This document shows positions 20,381 through 30,275 of a stretch of DNA of 64,000 nt, piece after piece. The notes beneath the pieces are model-generated. The model searched no databases. It saw only the letters and a program-made list of their open reading frames with translations, and had not been told where the DNA came from. This DNA comes from Euleptes europaea (lineage: Eukaryota > Chordata > Lepidosauria > Squamata > Sphaerodactylidae): assembly GCF_029931775.1 (NCBI RefSeq), contig NC_079324.1, positions 55,766,402-55,830,401 on the forward strand, in the 5' to 3' direction. Made by a program: the position numbers and the translations under genes. Position 1 is the first letter of the stretch, and each line of letters begins with the position of its first letter.

Positions 20381-20919
20381 ATGCAGTCAGGGAAAGAACA
20401 GCAGTGAAGAGATATTCCTTCCAAAAATGGTCCAAGATAAATTATTCTCTTAAATTCCTGGCACCTCCAGACAAGAGGTTATTAGGTCCAGGGGCTAATG
20501 AACGTCCCTGAGAGCCAGTGCTAGACCGACAGTCCCACACTGAGCTAGCCCAAGAGTTCCATACTGGATTAGATGGTTGAATGGTCCATCTCACTATAAG
20601 GCAGCTTAATAAATAAAGCATCAAGGAGGCCCGGGTTCAAATCTCCAATCGGCCATGGTCACTGCCCGATCTCAGACCAGCCAGTCTCTCTCAGTCTGGC
20701 CTACCTCAATGGGCTGTTGTGAGATGGAAAGTGCAGGAACTATGCCCCAAGCTCCTTGGGGGAAGAGTAGGAGAAAATCATGCCCCATGAGTAGGCAGGA
20801 GTCACCACAACATCCTATGCTTATTGCGCAAGGACACCGCCCTGTCTTGAAGAAACTCCGTACGCTGAGAACCTAAGAGCCCCACAAGGTCAGCCCAAAA
20901 GCCCTTTTCATCCTGCCTG

Positions 20920-21345
20920 GCCATAGAATCATGGAGTTGGAAGGGGCCTAACAGGCCATCCCCCTGCTTAATGCAGGATCAGCCTAGAGCAGGGGTGCCC
21001 AATCTTTTGGCTTCCCTGGGATACATTGGAAGAAGAATTGTCTTGGGCCACACATAAAATACACTAACGATAGCTGATTCATAATGTTTTAAGTAAGTTT
21101 ACAATTTTGTGTTGGGGTGCAGTCATAGCCGCCCTGGGCCGCATGCGGCCCACAGTTTGGACAAGCCTGGCCTAGAGCATCCCTGACAAGTGCTTGTCCA
21201 GACTCTGCTTAAAGACTGCCAGTGAGGGGGAGCTCACCCGCTCCCTGGGTAGCTGATTCCACTGCTGAACAACTCTTAATGTAAAAAAAAAACCCCAAAA
21301 ACCCTAATATCCAGCTGGTACCTTTCTGCCCGCAATTTGCACACA
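20920..21345 (-). mobile_element. CR1 LINE 3' end, reverse, with nested hAT
   Basis: ATAGAATCATGGAGTTGGAAG at the 3' terminus, through GCATCCCTGACAAGTGCTTG and AGCTCACCCGCTCCCTGGG. It is split by the hAT element at 20990-21169. Confidence 0.75.
20990..21169. mobile_element. hAT non-autonomous element nested in CR1, 8-bp TSD
   Basis: Ends CAGGGGTGCCCAATC and TTTGGACAAGCCTG. Perfect 8-bp duplication GCCTAGAG at 20982-20989 and 21170-21177. Length 180 bp, no ORF. Confidence 0.88.
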
Positions 21346-21955
21346 TGAACACATGAAGCTGCCTTATACCGAATCAGACCCTTGATCCATCAAAGTCAGT
21401 ACTGTCTACTCTGACCGACAGTGGCTCTCCAGAGTCTCGGGTAGAGGTTTTTCATACCACCTGCTAACTGGAGATGCTGGGGATTGTACCTGGGACCTTC
21501 TGCATGCCAAGCAGATGCTCTACCACTGAGCCACAGCCCCCTCTCCATGGCTCTCCAGGGTCTCAGGCAGAGGTCTTTCACATCACCTGCTTGCCTGGTT
21601 CCTTTAGCTCACTGGTTCCCAACCAGGGGTCCGCAAGAACTAAACTAAGGTCCGCGAAACAAAGTTATAAACCCATAATAAATTAATATTTTCAATTAAA
21701 AGTTCTCTATTATAAAAATATATATTCAAATATTATTCTAAGTTTAATGTTTTAACTAACAGTTATGATTAAAGTTATTTTCAAATTCTCAGAATTTTTA
21801 TTTTGAACCTTGGGGTCCCTGCACCGGACAAAAAAGTCCTAGTAGTCCCTGGTCAAAAAAAGGTTGGGAACCACTGCTTTAGCTGGAGATGCCGGGGATT
21901 GAACCTGGGACCTTCTGCATGCCAAGCAGAGGCTCTGCCACTGAGCCCCGGCCCC
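21345..21955 (-). mobile_element. Two tandem SINE-B copies, reverse, with nested hAT
   Basis: Copy 1 (21345-21545) is complete, from AACACATGAAGCTGCCTTAT to ACTGAGCCACAGCCCCC. Copy 2 follows at once (21546-21955) and is interrupted by the hAT at 21610-21876 before its head GGAGATGCCGGGGATTGAACC. A second example of tandem family B units besides 757-1365. Confidence 0.75.
21610..21876. mobile_element. hAT non-autonomous element nested in SINE-B, 8-bp TSD
   Basis: Inverted ends CACTGGTTCCCAACC and GGTTGGGAACCACTG. Perfect 8-bp duplication CTTTAGCT at 21602-21609 and 21877-21884. AT-rich, 267 bp, no ORF. Confidence 0.9.
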
Positions 21956-22322
21956 TCCCCTAACTGAAACCCATTATTGCGTGTCGCCGCCAAAGCCCAA
22001 ACCAGCATTCAAAGGTGCACTGCCCCTGAACGTGGAGGCTCTACCGATGGAGAAAGATACCTACGCTACCGCTTCCACTCCGCCGCCGGCTTCTCTCCGC
22101 TCTCCCCCAGGCACAGGCGGCCAACCTCAGCCCCAGCCGGGATACAAGCATCGCCGATCCCCGAACAATGCATCAGCTGGAAGCAGCCATGGGGCGCCCC
22201 CCGCTCCTGCCCCGGAATAAAGCATCTGGGGTGGGGAGGGGATTGGCAGGAGGCCCCCGCCTTCCCCCCTCTGCAGAGAGAGCAGGGGAGACCCCCCCCC
22301 CGCCGCCCCTCCGGCCACTTAC

Positions 22323-22500
22323 TCAAGCAGCCGCCTTTGCAGCCTGGGAAGCAATTTGCGCCCAGCCGCACGGCCACGTGGGGCCCCAGAGAAAGGCGGA
22401 AGGGAGCGGTACGGGAGCCGGCGAGGCCCAATCTGGTGGGGAACTCGTTGCGGGAGGGGCGTGTCCCGTAGGCGTGCCTTCCCCAGGGTTTCGCGCGTGC
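22323..22500 (-). other. PUS1: PUS1 non-coding exon 1
   Basis: Donor GCTTGA|GTAAGTGG on the minus strand (intron starts 22322) is a near-consensus 5' splice site. The 5' end is set about 30 nt below the TATA box. I find no ATG anywhere on the minus strand between 22323 and 22530, so this exon cannot encode the mitochondrial extension known from mammals. In the one frame that would join exon 2 in phase 0 the exon ends in a stop. Confidence 0.7.
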
Positions 22501-22527
22501 GGGCAGGCGAAGGCTGGACCGCGGGGG

Positions 22528-22534
22528 ATTTATA
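22528..22534 (-). promoter_or_regulatory. PUS1: TATA box of PUS1
   Basis: The minus strand reads GCATATAAATCC, a good TATA element, about 30 bp upstream of the inferred start near 22500 and at the upstream edge of the CpG island. TATA boxes are uncommon in CpG-island promoters. Confidence 0.6.
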
Positions 22535-22654
22535 TGCAAGCTTTGGAGTCGTTTATGCCTTGTTCGTTTGCACGTATTCACCGTCGCATATAGGATTTTT
22601 CTTCACTTTTGTAAATTTCACATTGTTTAAGATGTTTTGCAATTATTGAAACAC

Positions 22655-23225
22655 GTGTGTGTGTGTTAAGCGCCGTCAAGTCGCTTCCGACTCCTGGCGA
22701 CCCTATGAATGAAAGTCCTCCAAAATGTCCTATCCTTGACAGCCCTGCTCAGATCCTGCAAATTGAAGGCTGTGGCTTCCTTTATTGAGTCAGTCCATCT
22801 CTTGTTGGGTCTTCCTCTTTTCCTGCTGCTCTCAACTTTTCCTAGCATGACTGTCTTTTCCAGTGACTCTTGTCGTCTCATGACATGACCAAAATACGAC
22901 AGCCTTAGTTTAGTCATTTTAGCTTCTAAGGTCAGTTCAGGCTTGATTTGATCTATAACCCACTGATTTGTTTTTTGGGCAGTCCACGGTATCCGTCACA
23001 CTCTCCTCCGACACCACTTTTCAAAGGAATCTATTTTCTTCCTATCAGCTTTCTTCACTGTCCAGCTTTCGCACCCATACATAGTAATAGGGAATACGAT
23101 GGCATGAATTAATCTAGTCTTGGTGGCCAGTGACACATCCTTACACTTCAAAATATTTTTTAGCTCCTTCATGGCTGCCCTTCCCAGTCTCAATCTCCTT
23201 TCTGATTTTGGAGTTGTGCAGGACT
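22655..23225 (-). mobile_element. Bov-B (RTE) LINE 3' end, reverse
   Basis: The minus strand encodes RT-domain pieces ELKNILKCKDVSLATKTRLI, YGCESWTVKKADRKKIDSFE, KLRLSYFGHVMRRQESLEK, KRGRPNKRWTDSIKEATAF and FIHRVARSRKRLD. The 3' tail GTCGCCAGGAGTCGGAAGCG and (CA)n follow. About 570 bp of the 3' end; 5' truncated with decayed frame. Confidence 0.88.
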
Positions 23226-23297
23226 CTTTGTTAGATCAGATGGCTAGTCATTGCCAAAAACGGGGAGAGGAAGAGGTTTGGGGGCTTGATGGATAGG

Positions 23298-23468
23298 GTT
23301 GCCCGCTCCTGGTTGGGAAATACTGGAGGGGGGGTTGGGGAGGGGCTTCAATGCCATAGAGTCCAATTGCCCAAGCGGCCATTTTCTCCAGGTGAACTGG
23401 TTTCTGTCGCCTGGAGATCGCTTGTAACAGCAGGAAATCTCCAGCCACCACTTAGAGGTTGGCATCAC
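23298..23468. mobile_element. MITE family D copy
   Basis: GGTTGCCCGCTCCTGG at the left, CTTCAATGCCATAGAGTCC inside, and AGAGGTTGGCATCACTA at the right. Near full length. Confidence 0.6.
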
Positions 23469-23639
23469 TATTGATGGAGAAGCCAAAGTCTGCAGTGTGT
23501 AGAATCTGGGAAGGGGGGGAGAGGACGTGTGTGGACTGAAAAGTTATGGCTCCACCCCACCCCCCACCCCCATGCCAAGTCCTGATAAGGGTCCAGAAAA
23601 CTGGCTATTTGGGGAAAGCACCAGGAGCTCCATGCATAG

Positions 23640-23815
23640 AGTGCCCTGGTATTCCTTGGAGGTCTCCCATTTAAACACTAGCCAGGGTCAAGGCTGAGAG
23701 TACGTGACTGGCCCAAGGCTGCCCAGCAGACTTCCATGGGGCGAATGGGGATTCAAACCTGGGTTTCCCAGTTCCTAGTCCAACAGCTTAGCCACTACAC
23801 CATGCTGGCTCAAGC
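23640..23815 (-). mobile_element. Chimeric SINE: tRNA head plus 5S-like segment
   Basis: Read on the minus strand it starts with a tRNA-type head (AGCCAGCATGGTGTAGTGG; B box GGTTTGAATCC), continues GGCCAGTCACG, then passes into TTAAATGGGAGACCTCC and AAGGAATACCAGGG. The latter match the 3' half of 5S rRNA. It could be a tRNA/5S composite SINE or a head from one element fused to another by insertion. Confidence 0.5.
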
Positions 23816-24064
23816 AACTATGCAACCTTAATTTTTTTTTAAAGCATATCTTGACCCAAACTTTCTTGGCTTTTTAAAACCAGAGTGCTGGAGAGACTTT
23901 TGCTGTTACAGACGGAGCAGAGCCTTCTGCAAAAAAGGAACATCCCATTTCTCACATGTGCTGATTCAATGGGAAAAAATTATTGCAAGTTCAAAGTTCC
24001 TACTCAAGGCCCCAAGTCTCCATTTATCTCAGGATCCCCCCACAGATGCGGTTACAGGTCCAGC

Positions 24065-24590
24065 TTGCACATCTTGGAAAGAAGGCGGTTAAGGGGAGAC
24101 ATGATAGAAGTCTATAAAATTATATATGGTGTGCAGAGATTGGACAGGGAGAAGCTTTTTTCCCTCCCTCACAATACTAGAATGCGGGGTCATCTGCTGA
24201 AGCTGGAGGATGAGAGATTCAAAACAGATAAAAGGAAGTATTTCTTCACACAACGCATAGTTAAATTGTGGAACTCCCTGCCCCAGGATGTGGTGATGGC
24301 TGCCAACTTGGAAGTCTTTAGGGGGAATGGACATATTCATGGAGGAGAGGGATATCCATGGCTACTAGTCAAAATGGCTACTAGTCATGATGCATGCCTA
24401 TTCTCTCCAGGATCAGAGGAGTATGCCTATTATATTAGGTGCTGTGGAACACAGGCAGGATGCTGCTGCAGTCATCTTGTTTGTGGCCTTCCTAGAGGCA
24501 CCTGGTTGGCCACTGTGTGAACAGACTGCTGGACTTGATGGGCCTTGGTCTGATCCAGCAGGGCCTTTCTTATGTTCTTGTGTTCTTATC
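24065..24590 (+). mobile_element. CR1-like LINE 3' end, longest copy of its subfamily
   Basis: The forward frame reads LERRRLRGDMIEVYKIIYGV, RMRGHLLKLEDERFKTDKRK and [18 protein letters not shown], typical of the CR1/L2 group RT C-terminus. It then runs through the non-coding unit GGCCACTGTGTGAACAGACT to CTTATGTTCTTGTG. The other copies are 20025, 38205, 48615, 61450 and, reversed, 8041 and 55050. Confidence 0.8.
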
Positions 24591-24789
24591 TGGAGATCTG
24601 AACACACATTTCCACTCTCATGTTAATTCTCTACATGTAAGACTTTTTTTGTTTGCTTGGAGTGGGCTGCGACCCTGTGAGCCCCCCATCTGCCATCTGG
24701 ATGGTTACTAGCTTGGCGGGAGGTTTACCAGCTCGCTGTAATTGCCAGTTGCCTTCCTCTCCCAGAGAGTCGAGGATAGGCGATAGATA

Positions 24790-25335
24790 GAGCCATGTTA
24801 TTGACTACTGGATAACATTCTTTTGGGGACTCGTTCGACGCTAGACGTGTGCGTGTTCTTCAGGAGCGGCGCCGTTCCAGCAGCTAATGTAGCACAAAGA
24901 GCAGACTGAAGCATTAATGTGCCCCATGTGCCGTAAGCCCTGGATTCATGCGCTCCCTCCCTCTGCCAAGTGGCTTTATGAGGTTGATTTCACGGCTGAG
25001 TAAATTTGATGGCTGCCTTGCCAACTTAGGCCAGACAGGTGGTCCCCTGCACCTGCCTTTAATTTTATCACTCCAGTTAAGCTTGTACGAAATGTTATGC
25101 TGCCCTCGTAAACAGTGGGTCTCTTTTAAGGTTTTTGGTCCCGATTTTCGATTTAAGCTTCTGTTGTCATGAAGCAGAAAGTTAAAAGCGCTCAAAGCGG
25201 TCAGGCCTTTCATAATTGCTTTCCTAAAGATGCCGGCAGATGGCAGCGTTTCCTTTGCAAAGAGGGCCACATTCAGCCTTGGGTGGGCAGTGCCTTTGCC
25301 AGTGAAACAGAACCCGCAAGAGCCAATCCATGCAT
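24790..25335. promoter_or_regulatory. Candidate conserved non-coding element
   Basis: A repeat-free block of about 540 bp in otherwise repeat-packed intergenic DNA between PUS1 and ULK1. It is rich in homeobox- and HMG-like AT cores within mixed sequence (CTTTATGAGGTTGATTTCAC, CTTTAATTTTATCACTCC) and has a CTCF-like site at 25233-25247. No ORF or splice signals make sense. Called from texture only; conservation cannot be tested here. Confidence 0.35.
25233..25247 (+). promoter_or_regulatory. CTCF-like site
   Basis: CCGGCAGATGGCAGC matches 14 of 15 positions of the core CCASYAGRKGGCRSY (the third base differs). It lies between the PUS1 promoter and the ULK1 3' end, a natural insulator position. 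Confidence 0.4.
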
Positions 25336-25479
25336 AATAGAGACTCGATAGGCATGCATCACAGAAACTGGAAGCCGTCTTTTGATTATGTAGGAAAATA
25401 ATGTATGTATAGAAAGTATTAGTTTAAAAATAAATAATTTCTGAGACTATAAGATATTAAATCAACGACACTAGATGTT

Positions 25480-25945
25480 ATAGAATCATAGAGTTGGAAG
25501 GGACCACCAGGGTCATCTCGTTCAACCCCTTGCACAATGCAGGAAATTCACAACTACCTCCCCTCACACCCCCAGTGACCCCTACTCCATGCCCAGAAGA
25601 TGGCCAAGGTGCCCTCCCTCTTATCATCTGCTTAAGGTCATAGAATCAGCATTGCTGACAGAGGGCCATCTAGCCTCTGCTTAAAAACCTCCAGGGAAGG
25701 AGAGCTCACCACCTCCCGAGGAAGCCTGTTTCACTGAGGAACTGCTCTGTTAGTAAGTTCTTCCTAATGTCTAGACGGAAACTCTTGATTTAATTTCAAC
25801 CTGTTGGTTCTGGTCCAACCTTCTGGGGCAACAGAAAACAACTCAGCACCCTCCTCTATATGACAGCCCTTCAGCTTCAAGTACTTGTAGATGGTTATCA
25901 TATCCCCTTTCAGTCTTCTCCTCTTCAGGCTTTTTTTTTTTTTTA
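25480..25945 (-). mobile_element. CR1 LINE 3' end, reverse
   Basis: ATAGAATCATAGAGTTGG to the RT text KGCHIEEGAELFSVAPEGWT and TRTNRLKLNQ on the minus strand, ending near CTTCTCCTCTTCAGGC, where a T-run follows. Confidence 0.8.
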
Positions 25946-26407
25946 AAGAAACTTGGTACAGTGACAAGACCACCCCTTTCAGTGGAAAAATTGCATCTGT
26001 TCCAGTTGTGCTGTTGTTTCTCCCTCTCAATCACTAAGGAAGATTAAACAACCTGCCTAATAATGATTTTCACGTACAATTGTCTCCCCTGGAGCAGTTT
26101 CAGCTTGGGAAAGCAGAACAGGCGGGATGGCTTAAGCACCCCATGCATCAAGGTCCCAGTCAGAATAGGGCAAGCACACCCTCCTGGGAATTGAGTTCCC
26201 GGCTCAGAATTCGAAACACACACACATGTTTGCAAGAGCTCCTGGTGGACCAGGACACAACCCAAGGATGTTCGAACATGTAGTTTGCCTCCAAGACAAA
26301 CCGACAGGAACAAGGGAAGCGTTTCTCCCAGAAACTCTGGATGTGTGGGCCAAACTGCTTTTGGAAACCCAATCTCCCAAACCCCAAAACACACCACTGT
26401 ATGTTAA

Positions 26408-26612
26408 AATAGGGATTCCAGCCTCCAGGTGTGACCTGGGGATCCCCTGAAATTACTGCTCATCTCCAGACTACAGAGATCAGTTCCCCTGGAGAAAATG
26501 GATACTTTGGAGGGTGGACTCTATAGCATTGTAACCCCACTGAGGTCCCTGTCCTCCCCAGCTCCGTCCCCAAACCTCCAGGAGTTTCCCAATCAGGATC
26601 TGGCAACCCTAC
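26408..26612. mobile_element. MITE family D copy
   Basis: TAGGGATTCCAGCCTCCAGG at the left, GAAAATGGATACTTTGGAGG inside, ATCTGGCAACCCTA at the right. Full length. Confidence 0.6.
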
Positions 26613-27045
26613 TGTTAAAGAAAAAAAGGGCAAGCTGTCTATAAGCAGGAGCTAAAATTAGGATATTTCAGACGGGGCTATCTTCTGTTTGCCAAGCTTC
26701 TGTCCCACCCAGGTCTGTTGACTCGGTGAAGCCAACTTAACTCTGTTGATTCAACAGTGACCGATTGTAGAGCGGCTATATATAAAAACCGGGATCCCAG
26801 CCAAAGGCTTTGGAGGAGAATTGTTTTGATTGCTCTGTGCATCACAAAGCAGATCTTGATCATTAAACAAAAAGCAGGACAGACACTTAGGAGTGCTAAA
26901 AATACTGATGCTCGCCATTTTTTTTAAAGGAGCATTTCTGTTTTGCTAAATCCTGCCTACAACACGACCCATTTTATTCAGACATTTTCTGACCTTATCT
27001 TAACCTTAATGTGTTTTTAAAAATGAGCAATGGCTGAACTGGGGT
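26613..27045. other. No recognised feature
   Basis: Unique-looking intergenic DNA, AT-rich towards the right. No exon or repeat identified. Confidence 0.5.
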
Positions 27046-27136
27046 TTGAAGAAGAGTTGGTTTTTATATGCCAACTTTTTCTACCGACTTTCTCTCCAGG
27101 GTCTCAGGCAGAGGTCTTTCATATCACCACCTTGCC

Positions 27137-27425
27137 CCATGGCGCAGAGTGGTCAGCTGCAGTACTGCAGTCAAAAGCTCTGCTCACGACCTGAGTTCAA
27201 TCCTGACAGAAGTTGGTTTCAGGTAGCCGGCTCAAGGTTGACTCAGCCTTCCATCCTTCCGAGGTTGGTAAAATGAGAACCTGGCTTGCTGGGGGGTAAA
27301 GCGTAGATGACTGGGGAAGGCAACGGCAAACCACCCCGTAAACACAGCCTGCCTAGTAAACGTTGGGATATGACGTCACCCCATGGGTCAGGAATGACCC
27401 GGTGCTTGCAAGGGGACTACTTTAC
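27137..27425 (+). mobile_element. SINE family C, forward
   Basis: CCATGGCGCAGAGTGGTCAG to GTGCTTGCAAGGGGACTAC; near full length. A reverse family B head (27430-27530, ending ACTGAGCCACAGCCCC) follows directly. Confidence 0.75.
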
Positions 27426-27530
27426 CCTTTTACCCGCCTAGTCCCTTTAACTGGAGAGGCTGGAGATCGAACCTGGGACCTTCTGCATGCCAAGCAGATG
27501 CTCTAACACTGAGCCACAGCCCCTCCCCAT

Positions 27531-27950
27531 AGCTGACCCTAGCGAGAGTGACGGAGAAGCCATTGTTTCAGTTCCCTTCGAAGCGTGCAGGTGGACTGCA
27601 ACTGCAAAGCCACGCTTGGTCTAAAGTAAAAGGATGCACAGAGAGACCTTGTCTTATGTACTGTCTCCCTGTAATCCCTTAGCTAGCAACCAGCTGTCAG
27701 CTCAGAGGATTTCTCCACTCCCGGAAACTGCCAGCCAAGCAATGCACTGTTACTGTCTTTGATCTGCCCACAGGAGGAAAAACCCAAGACTCATTTTGTT
27801 TATTAAAAAAATAAGCTCTCCCTGGTTTGATGCGCACAGGAAGAACCACCGAGTTGGCGCTTCCTGGCATCTCAGGCCCCCAGAATGGCTAAGCTGACCC
27901 CTGAAGTCAATTCTTACGTCACCTTAGGTCTGCGAGAATGTGTGAGATTC
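27531..27950. other. No recognised feature
   Basis: Unique-looking intergenic DNA between SINEs; no supported ORF. Confidence 0.45.
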
Positions 27951-27954
27951 AGCA

Positions 27955-28115
27955 CCGACCACACGCATCCTGGGAGGTAGGTGGGGCTGAGATTGCTCGA
28001 AGAGAGCTGTGACTAGCCCAAGGTCACCCAGCTGGCTTCATGTGGAGGGCTGGGGAAACCAACCCAGTTCACCAGGTTAGCATCCACCGCTCTTAACCAC
28101 TACACCACGCTGGCC
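27955..28115 (-). mobile_element. SINE family A fragment, reverse
   Basis: GAGGTAGGTGGGGCTGAGATTG to CTTAACCACTACACCACGC; the tail is missing. Confidence 0.65.
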
Positions 28116-28450
28116 CAGTGATGGAATCAAACACTGACAGAAATGTGGCAAAAGTTGTGCGCAGCTCATACTATCTTTGGAATGTTTTCATACAAGGTGG
28201 TAAAAACGATGATCTCAAGATGTGGTTTGCCCATCATGAGGAATGTCATTAGTGATAACGCCCCCAGTACTAATGGATCTTTAATACATCAAGAATCCAT
28301 TTTAGAAAGGATGTCCAACAGGATGAACAAAATGACGGTGTTTGGGGCTCTTCCGGTTCATTTTTAAAAAACGAGGATGCTGTTTAAATATCTCGTTCCT
28401 ACGAACCGGACCTGTGGAAAGACAAACAGTAAATGTTGGAGACAGCAAAA
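28116..28450. other. No recognised feature
   Basis: Short unique stretch; no supported exon. Confidence 0.45.
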
Positions 28451-28709
28451 CAGTGTTAAGAGCCAGTGTGGTGTAGTGATGAAGAGTGTCGGATTAGTAT
28501 CTCATAAGAACATGAAAAAGCCATGCTGGATCAGACCACACATCCATTTTTACTAATAGCCACGAGTACCCCTCTCCTCCATGAACATGTCCACTCCCCA
28601 GGGAGACCTGGGTTCGAATCTCCAGGTTTTGGTCCTGGTATCACAGTATACAGACTGCACCCTGACTTTGATATAGACATCTCACCATGCAGATATCAGC
28701 TGTCAGCTG

Positions 28710-29025
28710 TCAAGAGCCAGCGTGGTGTAATGGTTTAAGAGCGGTGGTTTGGAGCGGTGGACTCTGATCTGGAGAACCGGGTTTGATTCCCCACTCCTCC
28801 ACATGAGCGTCGGAGGCTAATCTGGTGAACTGGATTCGTTTCCCCACTCCTACACAGGAAGCCAGCTGGGTGACCTTGGGCTAGTCACAGCTCTCTTAGA
28901 GCTCTCTCAGCCCTGCCTACCTCACAGGGTGTCTGTTGTGGGGAGGGGAAGGGAAGGTGATTGTAAGACTGTTTGATTCTTCCTTATGTGGTAGAGAAAG
29001 TCAGCATATAAAAACTAACTCTTTA
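28710..29025 (+). mobile_element. SINE family A, forward, full length
   Basis: AGAGCCAGCGTGGTGTAATGG head, B box GGTTTGATTCC, tail GTCAGCATATAAAAACTAAC. A head-only copy (28454-28500) and a reverse CR1 scrap (28505-28600) lie just left. Confidence 0.75.
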
Positions 29026-29434
29026 ACTGAGAATCCTTAGCTGGCTCTACTCTTGGAAGAGCAATAGTAAACATCTATGGAGAACGCACAGGCCCTCCAA
29101 AGTTTTCTATTATTTACCAGTCAAAATAAGGATACGGATATAAACCACTCCACAAGGTCGTCTTCTCCACCTTTGCCCACCGCCAAATGTTCTGCTGGTG
29201 TGCTATACTACGCCTTCTCTGCATTAGCTTCTCTCTGCTGATTTGAAAAGCCAAGAGAATGTTTGTTCTCCAGTCTCAGGCAGAGGTCTTTCACATCATC
29301 CCTGATCACCCTCCTGTGTCTCCTCTGCACCAGCGCCATTCTTTTGTTGGGTACCCAAGGCTGGGTGGGATGAAAAATATATATAAATAATGAAAATATA
29401 TAATTTATTAGAAGCGCTATATCAAGATTAAAAA

Positions 29435-29735
29435 AGGTAAAAGTAAAGGTCCCCTGTGCAAGCACTGGGTCATTACTGACCCATGGGGTGACATCACATC
29501 CCGACGTTTACTAGGCAGACTATGTTTATGGGGTGGTTTGCCAGTGCCTTCCCCAGTCATCTTCCCTTTACCCCCAGCTAGCTGGGTACTCATTTTACCG
29601 ACCTCGGAAGGATGGAAGGCAGAGTCAACCTTGAGCTGGCTACCTGAAACCGACTTCCATCGGGATCAAACTCAGGTCGTGAGCAGAGCTTGGACTGCAG
29701 TACTGCAGCTTTACCACTCTGCACCACGGCGCTCC
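29435..29735 (-). mobile_element. SINE family C, reverse
   Basis: AAAGGTCCCCTGTGCAAGC to CCACTCTGCACCACGGCGC; near full length. Confidence 0.75.
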
Positions 29736-29820
29736 TATATCAAGATTAAAATTATTTCAAAACCGTTAAAGTAGCACAATGGCATTTTCTAAGGTTGATG
29801 TCAGTCACCACAAGCTAAAC

Positions 29821-29849
29821 ACGTTTCGGCCTATATGGCCTTCCTCAGT
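29821..29849 (-). ncRNA. Degenerate hammerhead-ribozyme-like core
   Basis: The minus strand reads CTGAGGA, then an AGGCC-ATATA-GGCC hairpin, then GAAACGTG. This matches the hammerhead core order CUGANGA / stem II / GAAA, but the cleavage position is G (H is required), so it should be inactive. Such motifs are typical of Penelope-like element terminal repeats. Flanking family is not identified. Confidence 0.4.
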
Positions 29850-29934
29850 GGTCTATTTAAATCATATAGAAAACATGCATGCACATTACAAATATATTTA
29901 CATATGCAAACAATATACAACAGACCAGATATAT

Positions 29935-30275
29935 GTGTGTGTGTTAAGTGCCATCAAGTCACTTCTGACTCATGGCGACCCTATGAATGAAAGTCCTCCA
30001 GAATGTCCTATCTTTGACAGCCTTGCTTAGATCTTGCAAATTGAGGGCTGTGGCTTCCTTTATTGAGTCAATCCATCTCTTGTTGGGTCTTCCTCTTTTC
30101 CTGCTGCCCTCAACTTTTCCTAGCATGACTACCTTTTCCAGTGACTCTTGTCTTCTCATAATGCGACCAAAATACGACAGCCTCAGTTTAGTCATTTTAG
30201 CTTCTAGGGTCAGTTCAGGCTTGATTTGATCTATAACCCACTGATTTGTTTTTTTGGCAGTCCACGGAATCTGTA
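29935..30275 (-). mobile_element. Bov-B (RTE) LINE 3' end, reverse
   Basis: The minus strand reads WVIDQIKPELTLEAKMTKLR, LSYFGRIMRRQESLEKVVML, KRGRPNKRWIDSIKEATALN and TFIHRVAMS, then the (CA)n tail. About 340 bp with an open frame through most of it, so younger than the copy at 22655. Confidence 0.88.

Larger units (their letters stand above)
13745..22500 (-). other. PUS1: PUS1 gene span (6 exons)
   Basis: Pseudouridine synthase 1 (TruA/Pus1 family) isomerises uridines in cytosolic, nuclear and mitochondrial tRNAs and in some mRNAs. Exon 1 is non-coding (22323 to about 22500). Coding exons are 19726-19947 (part of exon 19726-19956), 18618-18755, 17090-17192, 15498-16195 and 14353-14400. All introns are GT-AG, phases join cleanly and the product is 402 aa. 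The human long form is about 427 aa because of an N-terminal mitochondrial extension that is not seen here. The catalytic Asp (D119 here, motif CARTDKGVSAAG) is intact and straddled by the third intron. The promoter is a TATA-containing CpG island. A candidate AATAAA is at 13763-13768. Confidence 0.95.
21960..22560 (-). promoter_or_regulatory. PUS1: PUS1 CpG-island promoter
   Basis: GC- and CpG-rich block ending in AT-rich DNA at about 22540. Its left part is downstream of the start and its right edge carries the TATA box. A CGCGCGTGCGGGC stretch (22491-22503) resembles an NRF1 site, common in genes for mitochondrial and translation factors. Repeats (tandem SINE-B) press directly on the left side. 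Confidence 0.8.

Noticed and set aside
22066-22581. 171-codon open frame on the minus strand as a PUS1 N-terminal extension
   Set aside because: It reads through the GTAAGT donor in the wrong phase, and its ATG lies upstream of the TATA box.
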